From positions 15,105,257 to 15,169,256 of the forward strand of contig JABAKD010000021.1 in assembly GCA_012845835.1 (NCBI GenBank): DNA of 64,000 nucleotides, read 5' to 3'. The notes beneath the pieces were generated by a model. The model was not told the DNA's origin and did not search any database. It saw only the letters and a program-made list of their open reading frames with translations. The first letter of the stretch is position 1. Each line of letters begins with the position of its first letter. Source of the DNA: Undaria pinnatifida (Eukaryota; Sar; Phaeophyceae; Laminariales; Alariaceae). Shown here one piece after another: positions 47,501 through 58,529 of this stretch. The translations under genes were made by a program, and so were the position numbers.

Positions 47501-48427
47501 AAAAAAGGTCAGATTGACAAACGAGAATGACGTTCCATTTTGGGTTCTTCAAAGGAGGGTTAGGGTGTTCCGTCGTTCGGACAAGAAAAAAAAACGAAAA
47601 AGTGTTGCCTCTATCGTGTTCTATCGTGTTAATATTAATCAATAGCACACGGCATTGTTGGGGTGCGACGGCCTATGGTCCTACGGACGACCGCCATGCA
47701 TGATACGATAGCTACTATTACACCCCCCCCCCACCTGTAATTAACGCACACATGTTGCGGCTGTCTCTGCTAGGAGGAGGGACGGTGCTCTGTCTCGAAA
47801 GGGACGGCGTGGTCAATGGTGAAATAATGCAATCAACAGATGAGTACCCCCCCCCCCCCGCCGTGACCGCCTTTCTATTGGTCTATCCGCAACGCAATTT
47901 GATTGGCCGGCTGCAGGTACCGCGCCCTGTGGTTGGCTCGAAAACGAAACGCGATGGATGTGGTGGACATGATCTGCGATGGAATGGACAAAAAACCCAA
48001 AGCCGTCATGGTGAGTGGGTGTGGAATATGGAGGGTAACCTACCACGTCGTTGACAAACTTGTTTGCTGGTTGTGGCCGACCCGCCAAGTGCTGCGGCCG
48101 AACTTTGATTTTGATGGTCGTGGAAGCCGGGTGCTTGGTGCCCCCTGCCGGCGGTCAAGAATATACCCAAAGTCAGTTTGGAGAGATCAGGTCTGGGTGG
48201 GATCAAGGTGCCAAGCTGGAGCAGGGTGCAAACATGTGTGAGCCGTTTTGCTGACCAATGAAACTTCCACGAAACATCAGTATATATATGACCAATGAAT
48301 GGGGTTTGTCGAATACAGAGTGAGCTTTACTGAGTGCATGATCGAAGGATGTCCGGGACACGACACGGATGTAGCGACCGAAAAGCGTACTGTGCGTCGC
48401 CCTGAACCCTGTTCCCTACCCGATTAG
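35567..48427 (+). CDS. HOP2: HOP2 meiotic homologous-pairing protein (9 exons)
   Basis: Exons: 35567-35677 (proposed first), 42299-42817, 43122-43209, 43772-43863, 45435-45539, 45988-46089, 46542-46624, 47917-48010 and 48335-48427. All phases agree, giving 428 residues. The winged-helix DNA-binding domain spans exons 3-4 (SDYMLQSNRPYSCINVFDNL, then MVQKLLDELTRDGTLK and KAKIYYANQ). A coiled coil follows (MQTLEQDVKDLTSKLEAA). The conserved C-terminal block is YRALWLARKRNAMDVVDMIC. HOP2 pairs with MND1 to stimulate DMC1/RAD51 strand invasion in meiosis. HOP2 is normally ~220 residues; this one carries an extra ~210-residue acidic then basic, Ser/Gly/Thr-rich N-terminus. Exons 2-8 are firm. The first exon (acidic, phase 0, GTGGGC donor) and the last exon (weak acceptor TACTGAG) are inferred. 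Confidence 0.85.
36084..36239 (+). repeat. 78-bp tandem duplication
   Basis: Two almost identical 78-bp units beginning GAGTCGTAGTGGGAGC at 36084 and 36162, in the first HOP2 intron. Confidence 0.9.
36361..37292. mobile_element. PIF/Harbinger-like non-autonomous element 1
   Basis: Starts GGGCCCGTACTATTG and ends with the complement of GGGCCCGAATTAACGAGG, flanked on both sides by TTA (36358-36360 and 37293-37295). A GGGCC terminus with a TTA target duplication is typical of PIF/Harbinger or Tourist elements. A further inner inverted repeat pairs 36482-36530 with 37245-37292. 36660-37235 is duplicated in element 2. No transposase is visible. Confidence 0.65.
37296..38894. mobile_element. PIF/Harbinger-like non-autonomous element 2
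   Basis: Starts GGGCCCGTTCTACTAAAGAG and ends CTCTTCGATAACATTGGCCC, an imperfect ~27-bp terminal inverted repeat, flanked by TTA at 37293-37295 and 38895-38897. It shares the left TTA with element 1. It contains a ~550-bp block (38262-38805) homologous to 36660-37235. The unique part (37450-38260) has only short frames, with no DDE transposase signature that I recognise. Confidence 0.7.
38931..39290 (+). repeat. 130-bp tandem repeat, three copies
   Basis: Units start GAGAGGGCTCGGTTGG at 38931, 39061 and 39192. Each contains CATCCCTGGCCT and GCTCCAGCTTTTCTTGG. Followed by GTGCCGTGCGGTGCC-type short repeats at 39415-39510 and 39655-39720. Confidence 0.85.
39745..41888 (-). pseudogene. Ty1/copia retrotransposon pol, degenerate
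   Basis: Order on the minus strand matches copia pol. Near 41850-41750 is a post-integrase segment (GKAWEGKLCGFSHDSTAYRT). Near 41010-40840 is the start of reverse transcriptase (INKEIGGLSEHQAYELVP), with an in-frame TGA. At 40490-40390 is the RT core (VYVNGILITGTEE), where the catalytic YVDD is changed to YVNG. At 40210-40100 is KRYQAMVGSMLYL, and at 39890-39760 is RNase H (GYTDASFASNPNSRKSTTG). Frames shift between blocks, and a 63-bp in-frame duplication lies at 39934-40059. No LTRs were identified. It lies antisense in the proposed first HOP2 intron and is non-functional. Confidence 0.85.
41955..42275 (+). repeat. GCACTAAACTGG short tandem repeat
   Basis: Degenerate units of about 18-36 bp with CCGCACTAAACTGG, GGTACCGCACTAA and CCCCGCACTAA, immediately upstream of the HOP2 exon-2 acceptor (junction 42299). 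Confidence 0.75.
42858..42917 (+). repeat. Poly-G stretch in HOP2 intron 2
   Basis: Two G runs (about 20 and 17 bases) shortly after the donor at 42817 on the coding strand. In the pre-mRNA they could form G-quadruplex structure next to the 5' splice site. Confidence 0.8.
44128..44250 (+). repeat. Dispersed repeat family C, copy 3
   Basis: Same core as 9393-9560 (CAGCTGTGAGATCGAA, GTGATACTCCGATCGCG), in a HOP2 intron. Confidence 0.8.
44642..45138. mobile_element. Element with CAGTAGWGG inverted termini
   Basis: The left end reads CAGTAGAGGCCCCTCTATAG and the right end is the complement of CAGTAGTGGTTCCTCTATAG, an imperfect ~30-bp inverted repeat. It includes a copy of the CCTAGGCCATGG family (44850). 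No clear target duplication; non-autonomous. Confidence 0.5.
46262..46541 (+). repeat. ~32-bp minisatellite running into the HOP2 exon-7 acceptor
   Basis: About eight degenerate units with CTCATTGGTCAACAA and CACGCCGSGTG. The last unit reads CTCATTGGTCGACAG, whose CAG is the 3' splice site for the exon at 46542. The exon continues AAAAACGCCGCCGCG, itself similar to the repeat. Confidence 0.75.
46655..46905 (+). repeat. ~60-bp tandem repeat, four copies
   Basis: Units contain CGGGGACTTYRCAAGGAAAA, TACGACGAATTA and CAGCAGCAAT. They begin about 30 bases after the HOP2 exon-7 donor. Confidence 0.75.
47160..47310 (-). repeat. Dispersed repeat family B, copy 3
   Basis: Reverse complement of the 23700-23840 block (CACCTCACGGCGCTT, GTGAAAACCCGACG), in a HOP2 intron. 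Confidence 0.7.
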
Positions 48428-49800
48428 ATTCCCAAAGTAATACGCCTTCCTTTGCCGTATCCTCACGTAACTTTGGGCGTTTCCGTAGAGACCGCCCAGG
48501 GCAATATCACGACACTCCCCCTTTCCGCCGCCGCCGCCGCCTCCTGGACTGCTGCTGTTCGCCGTTTCATCAGGATATGATCGGGTTAGAACCCGATGAG
48601 GACAGTGTCCCGGCCAAGATGTAGCCTGAGACGAGAGGAGTGTGGTCAAATACCAAATATTTACACTCTTGGGCGTTTGAGCGGGTTCACGTGGGCTTTC
48701 CCATCGGACACCACTGGACTCCGCGAGAGGTCGTGGGATTCCACGTGGTCATCCATGTGTATCGTGTTATGAGCCGTAGGACTAGTGTTAGCTCTATTAG
48801 TCCATACCAGGTAGAGCTCTATTATAGCGGGCAAGGTCGAAACGTTTCGGCTGGTGTATTTAGTGCCCAGGATGTTGTTGTTCGTCTTCTTCCGCCGCCG
48901 AAATTCGTTGAAAATCGGATGAAAATGTGTTTTCTGTGCCTCTTTGCCTCGTGTCGCTGAAAAGGGCGAGGGCGCGAGTTGACAAACATCGATGGAACTC
49001 GACGAGCAGTGGGGGCTGAACCCTGTGCGCGTTAAAAAAAAGAACGCGGGTACCGGGGGAGAGAAGGGGAGACACCTCTGACCACAGGTTGTCCAGAAGG
49101 CCGCTGGGGATGAAACCTCCTACGAGTTGAGCTGGAATATAAAATCGATCGTTCCAAAAAACAACAAAGCTCGTGCTGTGACAGATGGAGTTCGTTGATT
49201 GGTCTGGATGGCGATGTCGCTCATGAGAGTGCCTTGTTGACTGGTAGGAATGCCTTTGTTGCGGTGTTTTAACTGATAGACTCGAGGTAAGCTGGCCTTG
49301 ATGCTAAGGGGGGGGGCGTGCCATATTTTTCGTGTTTACATTGGGTCATGGAGGGGCATGTGGCAATTGTTATATGCTCTGCTGCTGCTTTATACCTGGT
49401 ATGCGAAAGAGTTGTTTGGTGGTTCTGTCAGTACGAGCTAGTTCAAGCTGAACACTTTTTCTTCTCCGCCGCGAAGGTGGCTTGTAACATCTATTCGAGT
49501 GTCACGTTCTTGGTATCCTACTGACGCCATGGACAGCGTGGAACAACAAGAAAAATGCCAGCTTCAGATTTCGAAAACACCATGGTATGAATTTTGGCAA
49601 AAGTATTGTGCAAGAGGTTGAAAACGTGGCAGAAATGCGTCGTCGTAGATTTTACTCGTAAATAATGACGTGTTTACAGCTTAATTCCCTCCAAGAGTTT
49701 ACTCCATGATATCTGCTGCTGAAACCTCTCCGGTGTTACTGTTCTCGTTTCTCGTTATTCAAGTGATTGTGTTGAGGAAGTAGAGAGTACTAATCCGTTT
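48428..49800. other. Intergenic, downstream of HOP2
   Basis: No exon supported. It presumably contains the HOP2 3' untranslated region, but no clear polyadenylation signal stands out. 48990-49100 resembles 27750-27810 (AGGGGAGACACCTCTGACCA and related), another dispersed fragment. Confidence 0.35.
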
Positions 49801-49814
49801 GACCACTTGCAAAA

Positions 49815-51235
49815 ATGTTAACCAATTGCTTGCCCAAGCAACTGCATATAAGCCTTAAGGAATTAGAAGGTATTAGTCCGTTTGACCACATGCAAAAGGT
49901 CAATCAATTGCTTACCCAAACTACTGCATGTAAGCCTTGTAACACTCTCCCCCCTCGAAAACGGCGGGATAGCAGGTCCGTCGGATATATATATATATAT
50001 ATAGTCTGTATATACGGCGGACGTGTCATTATCCAAGCGGTTCATTTTCTGGGTTTACCGAGGGGAGCATTCTTCAAGTTCGACGTGGGGAAAGTCTTGA
50101 AAAAGTTTGTTGGTGGTGGATGGTGGGATTCGAACCCACGACCCCAAAACAAAAACCCATGGTCTGCCGACGACGCCATTTTTTATCAAGATAAATTGAT
50201 GTTCCTCTATGCCAGCACGCGTCTTGGGGAGCTCTTTATCTTCAAGGGGGGTATTAATCCGTTTGACCATTTGCAGAAGGTTAACGTATTACCTACCCAA
50301 ACTAAGCCTTAAAACACTCTCCCCCCCTGATACGGCGGGATAGTGTTATAAGGCTTAGTTTGGGTAAGCTATTGGTTAACCTTGTGCAAGTGGTCAAACG
50401 GACTAATACCCCACTATTACCTTAACAAATGGCGTCGTCGGCAGGACCATGGGTTTTTCGGGTCGTGGGTTCGATCCCCACCATCCACAATAATAAACTT
50501 TTCAGATTTTCCCCATGTCGAATTTGAAAAATACTCTCCCCGGTATGCCCCGGAAATTAAACGGCTTGGATAATTGACAGGTCCGCCCGTATATCCGGCC
50601 GACCTGCTATCCCGCCGTTTCAGGGGGGGAGAGTGTTATAAGGCTTAGTTTGGGTTAGCTATTGGTTAACCGGGGGGAGAGTGTTATAAGGCGTAGTTTG
50701 GGTAGGCTATTGGTTAACCTTGTGCAAGTGGTCAAACGGACTAATACCCCACTAGTACCTTAACAATAGCAGGTCGGCCGGATATATATACGGGCGGACG
50801 TGTCAATATCCAAGCGGTTTCATTTTCTGGTGTTACCGTCTGGCGACTGTGCACGACCGCAGCGGTTCTAGCCGCCTCACCCCTGCCGACGATGAGGCCA
50901 CATACCTCGTCAGGGCATGCGGCCTGCTCCCCCCCTCCACATCGGCCTCCATAGCATGCGGCCTGCTCCCCCCCTCCACATCGGTCTCCATAATTGGCTT
51001 CGGTGGGCTGGTGCCCCAACCCGATAGCCTTTCTGTTCCCACCGGGAGAGTCGTCGCCCGTGTTTCTGCGGTACCGGTGATGACAGCCTCGGCCGCGCGC
51101 CACTTTATCCTGCCGACGACGCCATTCGAAATTAGAGGGTACTGCCTCGTCCGTTTGGCCACTTGCAAAAGGTTGACCAATTGTAAGCTCACCCAAACCA
51201 AGCCTTGTGGCAAGTCACGTTGCCACAGGACACAA
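49815..51235. repeat. Nested fold-back repeat cluster with tRNA-like modules
   Basis: The same sequence occurs repeatedly in both orientations. GTTATAAGGCTTAGTTTGGG plus GTGGTCAAACGGACTAATAC appears near 50343 and 50637-50745, and inverted near 49870, 50260 and 51150. AGCAGGTCSGYCGGATATAT appears near 49971 and 50765, and inverted near 50590. The inverted arms 50258-50310 and 50343-50404 would pair. Plus-strand frames here are by-products. Confidence 0.75.
50111..50187 (-). other. tRNA-like sequence with Pol III B box (SINE-type)
   Basis: On the minus strand GTGGGTTCGAATCCCAC forms a perfect T arm with a canonical B box (GGTTCGAATCC at 50136-50126), followed by CATCCACC. The 5' acceptor strand does not pair with it and the D arm is poor, so this is not a functional tRNA by eye. 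A second copy on the plus strand has its B box at 50468-50478. Most likely it is the tRNA-derived part of a SINE. Confidence 0.45.
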
Positions 51236-51857
51236 TACATGGCCACTCCCTGTGGATTATGGATTGACCCAAGCCGCAGGTAGGGAGGTCCTTTTTTTTT
51301 TTTTTTGGTGTGCAGTGGCTCGGGGTTTCTCGCGGTGAGTGACTCGGTTCCATTGCGGTCTCAAGCTTTCGTGCTGGGGGTTTGATTTCGAGTCATCCCA
51401 CGGTAGGGGTTGCAGTTGTATGATTGCGCCAAAAAGTCCCTGGTCAATTGAGTTCCTCATGTGAGGAACTGCCGGCCAACGAAGAAATTTCACGAGTACA
51501 TTTAATTGTTTTCAGGACTAAGGCATAAGAAGCTTGGTCGGGTTGTGGGAACGAATGCCTTCGAAGTCACGTAGTATGGGACGTGAGATATTGAGTTCCT
51601 CATGTGAGGAGCTCAGGGACTCTCTGATGCAACCCTACCGTGGGATGGCTCTTTCGCGATATTAATCCGTAAGAGAATGGGTGTGGCTACGCTGCGCAGA
51701 GCAAATCGACCAAACAAAGTGTTTTCGTCAGCGAGGTGCAGCGTCACTGGCGCGAATGGCTCAATACCAGTACATGCCGTAACGCAGCGAAAACGGGGTA
51801 CCGGCCCAACCGTACCCTTCGCCGATTGCATTGCAAATTATACTAGTATTTATTATA

Positions 51858-52033
51858 AAAATAAAAAATACACTCCATCCAGATGTGAGATCGACTATTT
51901 TGTCGAAACATATCTTTGCAAGCTGTGTGTGATACTCCGATGTCGCATACTACGGGTTGTGTGTCCTCATTAAGGATATAGGTCGGCGACTCCCCTTGGA
52001 ACTACAGTGTAGCTATAAAGGTCAACAGGGTGA
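51858..52033 (+). repeat. Dispersed repeat family C, copy 4
   Basis: Best match to 9393-9560, extending to AACTACAGTGTAGCTAT and GGTCAACAGGGTGAT. Confidence 0.85.
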
Positions 52034-52039
52034 TGTTAA

Positions 52040-52345
52040 TCGGTGTATTGGATCGCCACAGGCCGAAATATGCGGCCTGCTAATACTCCATAAACAACCA
52101 ACCGCTGCTGAGGGTAATTGATCTGCTGCCAAACGCCGAAAGAAACGGCGGACAAACCAACAACCACCGGCTGTGGAATGCGTCGCATTCGATCGGTTGC
52201 CATAGGCAAAAAACATGCGGCGGGTTTCATACCGGCAAAATCAACACTCACTGCTGTGAATTGGATCGGATTGAATAGCACTAGATCGGGTCGGCTACCA
52301 TAGGCCGAAAGATACGACGGCCAAAAACCAACATCCACAACAATA
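52040..52345 (+). repeat. ~90-bp tandem repeat, three to four units
   Basis: Units share GGATCGCCACAGGCCGAAA-like starts, GGCGG and CCAACAACCA. Seen as GGCCGAAATATGC, CGCCGAAAGAAACG and GGCCGAAAGATACG. The following 52350-53940 is C/A-rich, with many short plus-strand frames but no splice-supported exon. Confidence 0.6.
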
Positions 52346-53946
52346 ACCATCCCGGTGCTGCGGCGATGCGGTGGTGCAGCAGCAACAACACCAAAACTAT
52401 ATAATCCCGTGGAGCAACGACACCACTGGTTTTATACCACGCCCCCTCCCACCCCCCCACTTGCCTTCAGGAAGGCGTGGGCCATCAAGTCAAGCGAGAC
52501 CCCCCTCCCTCCTCCACCCTCCTCCCAAAACAACACCATCAGCGCAACGCCGACTACCGCTCACACTCCTCAAAAAGCACGGCCACGCATTCCAAGTGTT
52601 TCTCATGCTGCCGCACGTAACGTCTCGCCTGTGTAACAAAACAAACTCCACGATAGTCGTTCGCCATCTTCCCCCTCCCCCGATAGTCAAAACACTGCTG
52701 CGCGACACTAATTATGGTTCTTCGCCGACGGACCAAATCTTTATCAAAATCACACCCCGCCCCGGCAAATGACATGCTAGGACGGGCAAGAGTAAGGCCC
52801 GCTCTCGCCCAACACAGCAAAATGCAACCCGCCAGCGACAAAGCCTCCGGCCAGGAAAAAAAAAAACACCTTTCAGCAGAAGCAGCAGTAGACATGTGCC
52901 ATTTTGAGGCCACGTCACCCACAATTACTCCCCCAAGTATGGTAGCATCGATGCGTGATCCAATTGCTAGTACTACTTATACAGAAAACAAACAACGTTG
53001 CGAGGAACCAAGCAGAACGACACCACACAGCAGCAGCGGCGGCAGCAGATACGTAACCCCTCCAAACTCCCTCAAATTCCCACCGCCTTGCCCCAATTCA
53101 GCCTCGCAATACGTAAAACGTACATACCACATAAGACTATCATAGACATTCCTTATGAGAATGAGACTCTGTTTCTAATCTCGTCTCCCGCTAAATCCTC
53201 TTCCGCCATCGCCACCGTCATCTACCCCCCACCCCCAATCAACACGCTCGGCCAATTGTGGAACCCCTGGCCGAGGCATTCAAACGCAGAAAATACGCTT
53301 GCAGGAGATCGCGGTTTGACCCTTTGGCTTACCGCTTTCCTATACTAAAACAATAATGTTAAGACCAAAAGATGCCCTGACGCGCCCCAAAAAGACGGGT
53401 CTCCTCGTGCCGTACTAATAGCATCTTCGCCCAGAAGCGTTTCGGTTTGTAGATTTTCGGTGCAAACACGTTTTTTCGCCCATTTCAGCCCACCCGACAG
53501 GAAGAAATAGTAGCTTCAACCGGCAACGACAATTTCATGCCAATTTCACGTTTCGGCATGAGAAAACGAACCCTCCCCCCCCCGCCCATCCATGAAAACG
53601 CCACCCCTCCTAACCCTGTCCGAATCCAAAATACCGCCAGCAAAACAAAAAAACAGCGAAGAAAACAACACATATTGCTCTTAATCATGTAAATCCCTGG
53701 AGGACGTGTTTCCCCTCAAAGATTTCCACCACCATGCGGCGTTACCCAAGCCCCCCCCCCCCCGCCCCCCCCTTTTATTTCCGCCTCGTTTTCTCCCCGC
53801 TCCCCCTCCTATTCCCATATCAATTCCCCCCCCCACCCACCTATCCCACCTCTCTCCCACCTGTGTCCGCCTCCATACCCCTCCCCCCTATATCCGCCAA
53901 CTTTCCCCCCCCCCTACCCCCATTCTCCATAAATCACTCCCTAGAT

Positions 53947-56700
53947 TCAATCCACGTCCATTCCTTCCACCCTCTCCACATCCATAGAGGGAGCAGTAGT
54001 AGCAGCGGCAGGTTTCATGGGCTCAAAGCTTTCCGTAGGCATTGCGTCGAAGTCCGGGGGGGCGTCCATGTCATCGAGAGCGCCGTGACCGCCAGGGGCT
54101 GCGCCGTTAGCAACCCCTCCCATGAACGCCTCTCCGGGTGGCCCAGCGTCCGACTCTCCCATCATCAAGAAGCCATGTGCCCCGCCCTGAACACACATAA
54201 GAGCGGCGTGTAGAGGCGGCGTTAGAGGGGTGAGTGAACACTATCAACACTAATATGTTTTGATACTACTGGTCCTCTCCGTACCTACCGCCTCCACTAC
54301 TACCACTACTTCCAATACCAAGGCTACCACCACCCACTACCACCATACCATTCCGCCTCCTCCCCTTCTTCCCCTTTTCTCTTTCTCCACCACTCCTGCT
54401 TTCTGCTGCCGTCACTATCGCCAACACGATCACCACTGCTCCTACTACTTTCCCACAATTACTAAACTATAATATCACCTCCAACAACAACAGCAACAAC
54501 AGTAACAACAGCAACATTAGCAACAACAACAACAACAACAACAACAACTCTGCTGCTGATGCTCCTGCTACTGCTGCTGCTACTACCCTCCCCCCCCCAA
54601 ACCAGCACCAGCACCAGCACTCCTTCTCCTCCCCTTATCCTTTGTCTTCCCCCCTCCGACTGCCGCTAGTGTCGCTCGCATCAAGCACCACAGCAGTAAC
54701 CCACCTGCTCTCCTCCTGCCGTCGCCTCCGTTGCGGGCGCCGTCGCTTCTTCCGGTGCAACCTTAGGCTGCCCGAAAACGCCCATCTGCAGCAGTGGTGT
54801 CATACGGTAAACAGATTAGTTAGTTTTGGTGTTGTTGTTCGGTTTGGCGTCGAAAGGCTCGACGCACAATGTATAGTTCGCCATATCTACACATCGTCTT
54901 GATATACGTATATATCCACATCTTTCGGTTAATGTACGTGCATACGACATACCTACATGTTTTTTCATTATCTAAAAGCATTCATCTTCCCCTATATCTG
55001 CACCTATACACGCACAACGTCTACAGTAGTTCCTCCATATCTACAAGCACATATCCGATCCGTTCTACGATCGAGGTAATAACCCCTATAGAGCCCCCAA
55101 ATCCCTCCCTATACCAACTCCAAGTAAAATTGTCGAAAAAAAAAGGTTTCAAGTTGTAAAGGCGTTAAGGTATACCTATTTTTGGGGCTCCTAAACCCCC
55201 AAATCGTGGGAATGTGAGCCTTGTTTCGCAATAATCGGGGCGCACTTTCGGTTTACCTTATTAATAAGTCACTTTGGGAGAGAGCGTTTAACCCCTCTAG
55301 AGCCCCGAACCCCCCATACCATTTCCAAGAAATTTTGTCCCCAAAAACGGCATTCCAATTGTAAAGGCGTTCAGAAACAAACCTCAGAAAGTACATGGTC
55401 CACCTCTACCATAGAAGGTATCATCCATACCCTTGTACCCCGACGATAGACTATACCTGGAAAAGATCGAGCGGGTAAAAAGCGGCCTTGACCGCCTTCC
55501 CGCCGAACTTCCTCCCAGCGAGTGCCGCCCGCCCCTTCGTGGCCCCCGCAACCTCCTCGAACTCCACAAAAATCTCCCCCATCCCGGGCACATCCTTCCC
55601 CTCCTCCGGCCGAGGAATTTCAACGCTCCTGCAGTACAACGAAAACCCGAGGGATACAACAGGAAATGTCCCATTCGTTAGCTACGGAAGGGATGAGCTT
55701 TTTGCAACACAACATTGGTAAACCAAGGTACATATTTTTTAGTTACGAAGCAAAAAAGACGCGAAGTTCCTCCAACTCCACGAATACCTCCCCCACCCCC
55801 GGCAGATATTTCCCCTCCTCCGACCCAGGAACTCCAACGCTCCTAAAGCACAACAACACGAACAGATTTGTCAGGTACGTCAAGGGTTAGATTTCTGCAA
55901 ATAAAAACAAAATAAAACTGGTCATCCACACTACACTGGCAACGCATAATACAAGGTGACGAGGGGTATGGAATGCACATGCAGTGGTTTGATAAGGACA
56001 GTTAATAAGTTTCGGGATTCGGAAACAAAAACGCAAGAGGCAAGATGTGATGGATTCTCACTTGATCTTGCCGTACTGCCCGCATTCTTCCGTTACGTCC
56101 GTCTTGATATCCGCGTACTCCGTATCATCTTCCAGGTCCTGCAAAAGAAACAAATAAAAGCGGATGCACCAGGCATATGAACACGAAACAAGCATAAACA
56201 ATGCCAGCAACAGCAAAGACGACCAAACAGACGCACCAACCAGATTAACAACGTCTTTCTGCAGTAAGGGAAAACACAACAAGATGAATCACGCAGATCA
56301 ACACGAAAAAAATACCAAGTCCTGTACGAAAAAGATGAGAAAAGCAGACGCAACAAGCAGACGAAATCAAACTGGAAAAAACACAAGACAACAGCAGCTA
56401 TCATACGACGACGAGGACAACACCACCTACATCAACAAAAGATCCTGCACTAAAAATTGAAGAGCATACGCATCACGCGCAAGGGCACCAAACGGCGATA
56501 AACAGAGAAAAAAAACAGCAAAGACGGCGACAACGACAACAAAAAGCAGACGCAACACACAGAAAACACAAAACGGGTAGAAACACGGACGATACCAACA
56601 AAAGCAGCAACATCGACATCGACAGCAGTGACACAAAACTAGGCAACAGTAACAGCAAAAGCACCAACAACATAGGTAACAGTAACAGCAAAAGCACCAA

Positions 56701-56741
<41 letters not shown>

Positions 56742-58494
56742 GCAGCAACACAACCACAAGCCTACACCAAAACCAACACCAACACCAATGATGAACTGAT
56801 TCCTTGACTAGATATCTTACAACAGCACAACTCCACGCATGCAGTAATAATAGACGCCCGAGTAGTGGCCTCGTGGTTATCTTGGTCGTTGTACACTATA
56901 TTCATTTCAAGACCACACGGTTCAAGCTCGGTTTAACGCCACAGTACAGATAAGACCACGTAAACCGGCCCGTCACGAAAAAAAACTACCTGGCTTCAGC
57001 GTGGGATCAATCTTGCAGTAGTGCAAGATATCACCATTAGAGTAGAGACAAAAGCAGGAAAATTGGCCTGTCACGAAAAAAAAAGACTTGGCATAGTTCG
57101 AGATCCTTTTTGCAGCAGCGAAATCTAAGATCATCGCAGAGATAAAGCCACGTAAAATGCCTTAAAGCGGTTACGCCACCTTACCTAACCCATAAGCACC
57201 ACTCACCTCTATTCCCACCATGTTGGACAAACGGATCACGTGCGACGGCTCCGCGCTGTCCAGCGCATCGTCCGTGGACGGAGCCTTCACCTACAGAGCA
57301 AGGCGTTACAAAAAAGGGGAAGGGGGGGGGGGGATTGAGGACCGCCGCAATCACGCGTATCATATCGTCCATAGACTGGGTCTTCACCTATATGATGGCG
57401 TTTTTTTGACCGAAAATGCGCGGGGAGGAAAGTGAATACAAACGCATCGTCCATCCACTGAGCCTTCACTATAACAAATAAAAATGCAAGGCGTTTCTGT
57501 ACCGGGGGAGGGGTGTTGAGGCTGGCCTTGAACAAGCGTATCGTCCATCGATTTGGCTGCCGTCCCTCCCCCCCCCCCCCCCTTCCTTCCTCCCTCCCCT
57601 TGCCGCTATCCCCTCCCTCCCCCTCCTCTCTCCTCCTACCCCCCGTCCCAAGACAATGATCGCCGTCGTTGCTTAAGATGTCAAGATTTTTATCAAACGC
57701 TAGAGCTTCCCTAGCGACAAGACATGCAGCGTTCTATCTCCCAGAACACAGGCGGAGAGAAGGCTCAGGGGACGCCTCAACCCTGGTCCCTGCCTAACAA
57801 ATGCATAGCAATTCCAGGGAACGCCTGCTGCTCCTCAAGCTTCCGCCATCGTGGCATTGGAATTCAGAGCATTTAGTAAATGGGGCTCTCAGCATCGATA
57901 CGCACCCTCTTCTGTTCGCCTGTCTTCTGTGAGATAAGATTCTGAGTGTGGCAGCGTTCGCTACTTCGCACGGTTCAATACCAAAACACCAAAGTCAGCG
58001 ATAACGAGGACTGGCTGGTCACTAAGCCAGAGAGAGGGGGGAAGGGGGGGGAGCGTGGCCCTCCCTGCCTCCCTGCCTCCCGTCCTTTCCTCTCGTATAT
58101 ACTATTAATAAGAAGCTGAGCATTTCGCTTGCCCGTCCCCCGCTCCCTCCCCCTCTACTCTGCCTCCCTCCCTCCCTTACGTTGACGGGCTTGAGAAGAG
58201 TGGCGGCCATAACCGCTCCCTTCCACTCCCCGCCGTCCCCTCCTCCCCCCACCCCCTCACCTCCCTCTCTCCCTCTGTCCGTTACCTTGACAAGCTTGCG
58301 AGCTATATCCCTGCCCCCACCCCCTCCTTCCCTCCTTAACTCCCTCCCTCCTGCCCCCTCTCCCCCTTGCCTTCACAGTATTGAGAAGAGTCGCGGCCAT
58401 AACCGCTTTCCTCCCCCATATCCCCTCTTTCGCTCCCTCCCGTTCCCTCCCCCCCATACCTTGGCAGGTTGGAGGAGAGTCGCGGGGATAGCCG

Positions 58495-58529
<35 letters not shown>

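Noticed and set aside
50111-50187. Functional tRNA gene
   Set aside because: T arm and B box are perfect, but the acceptor stem does not pair and the D arm is poor.
52371-53348. Pro-rich plus-strand frames upstream of the U2AF terminus
   Set aside because: C/A-rich composition without splice sites, family motifs or codon pattern like the confirmed exons.
56427-56759. Cys-rich and Leu-rich minus-strand frames
   Set aside because: Translation of CAG and CAA repeats in different frames.
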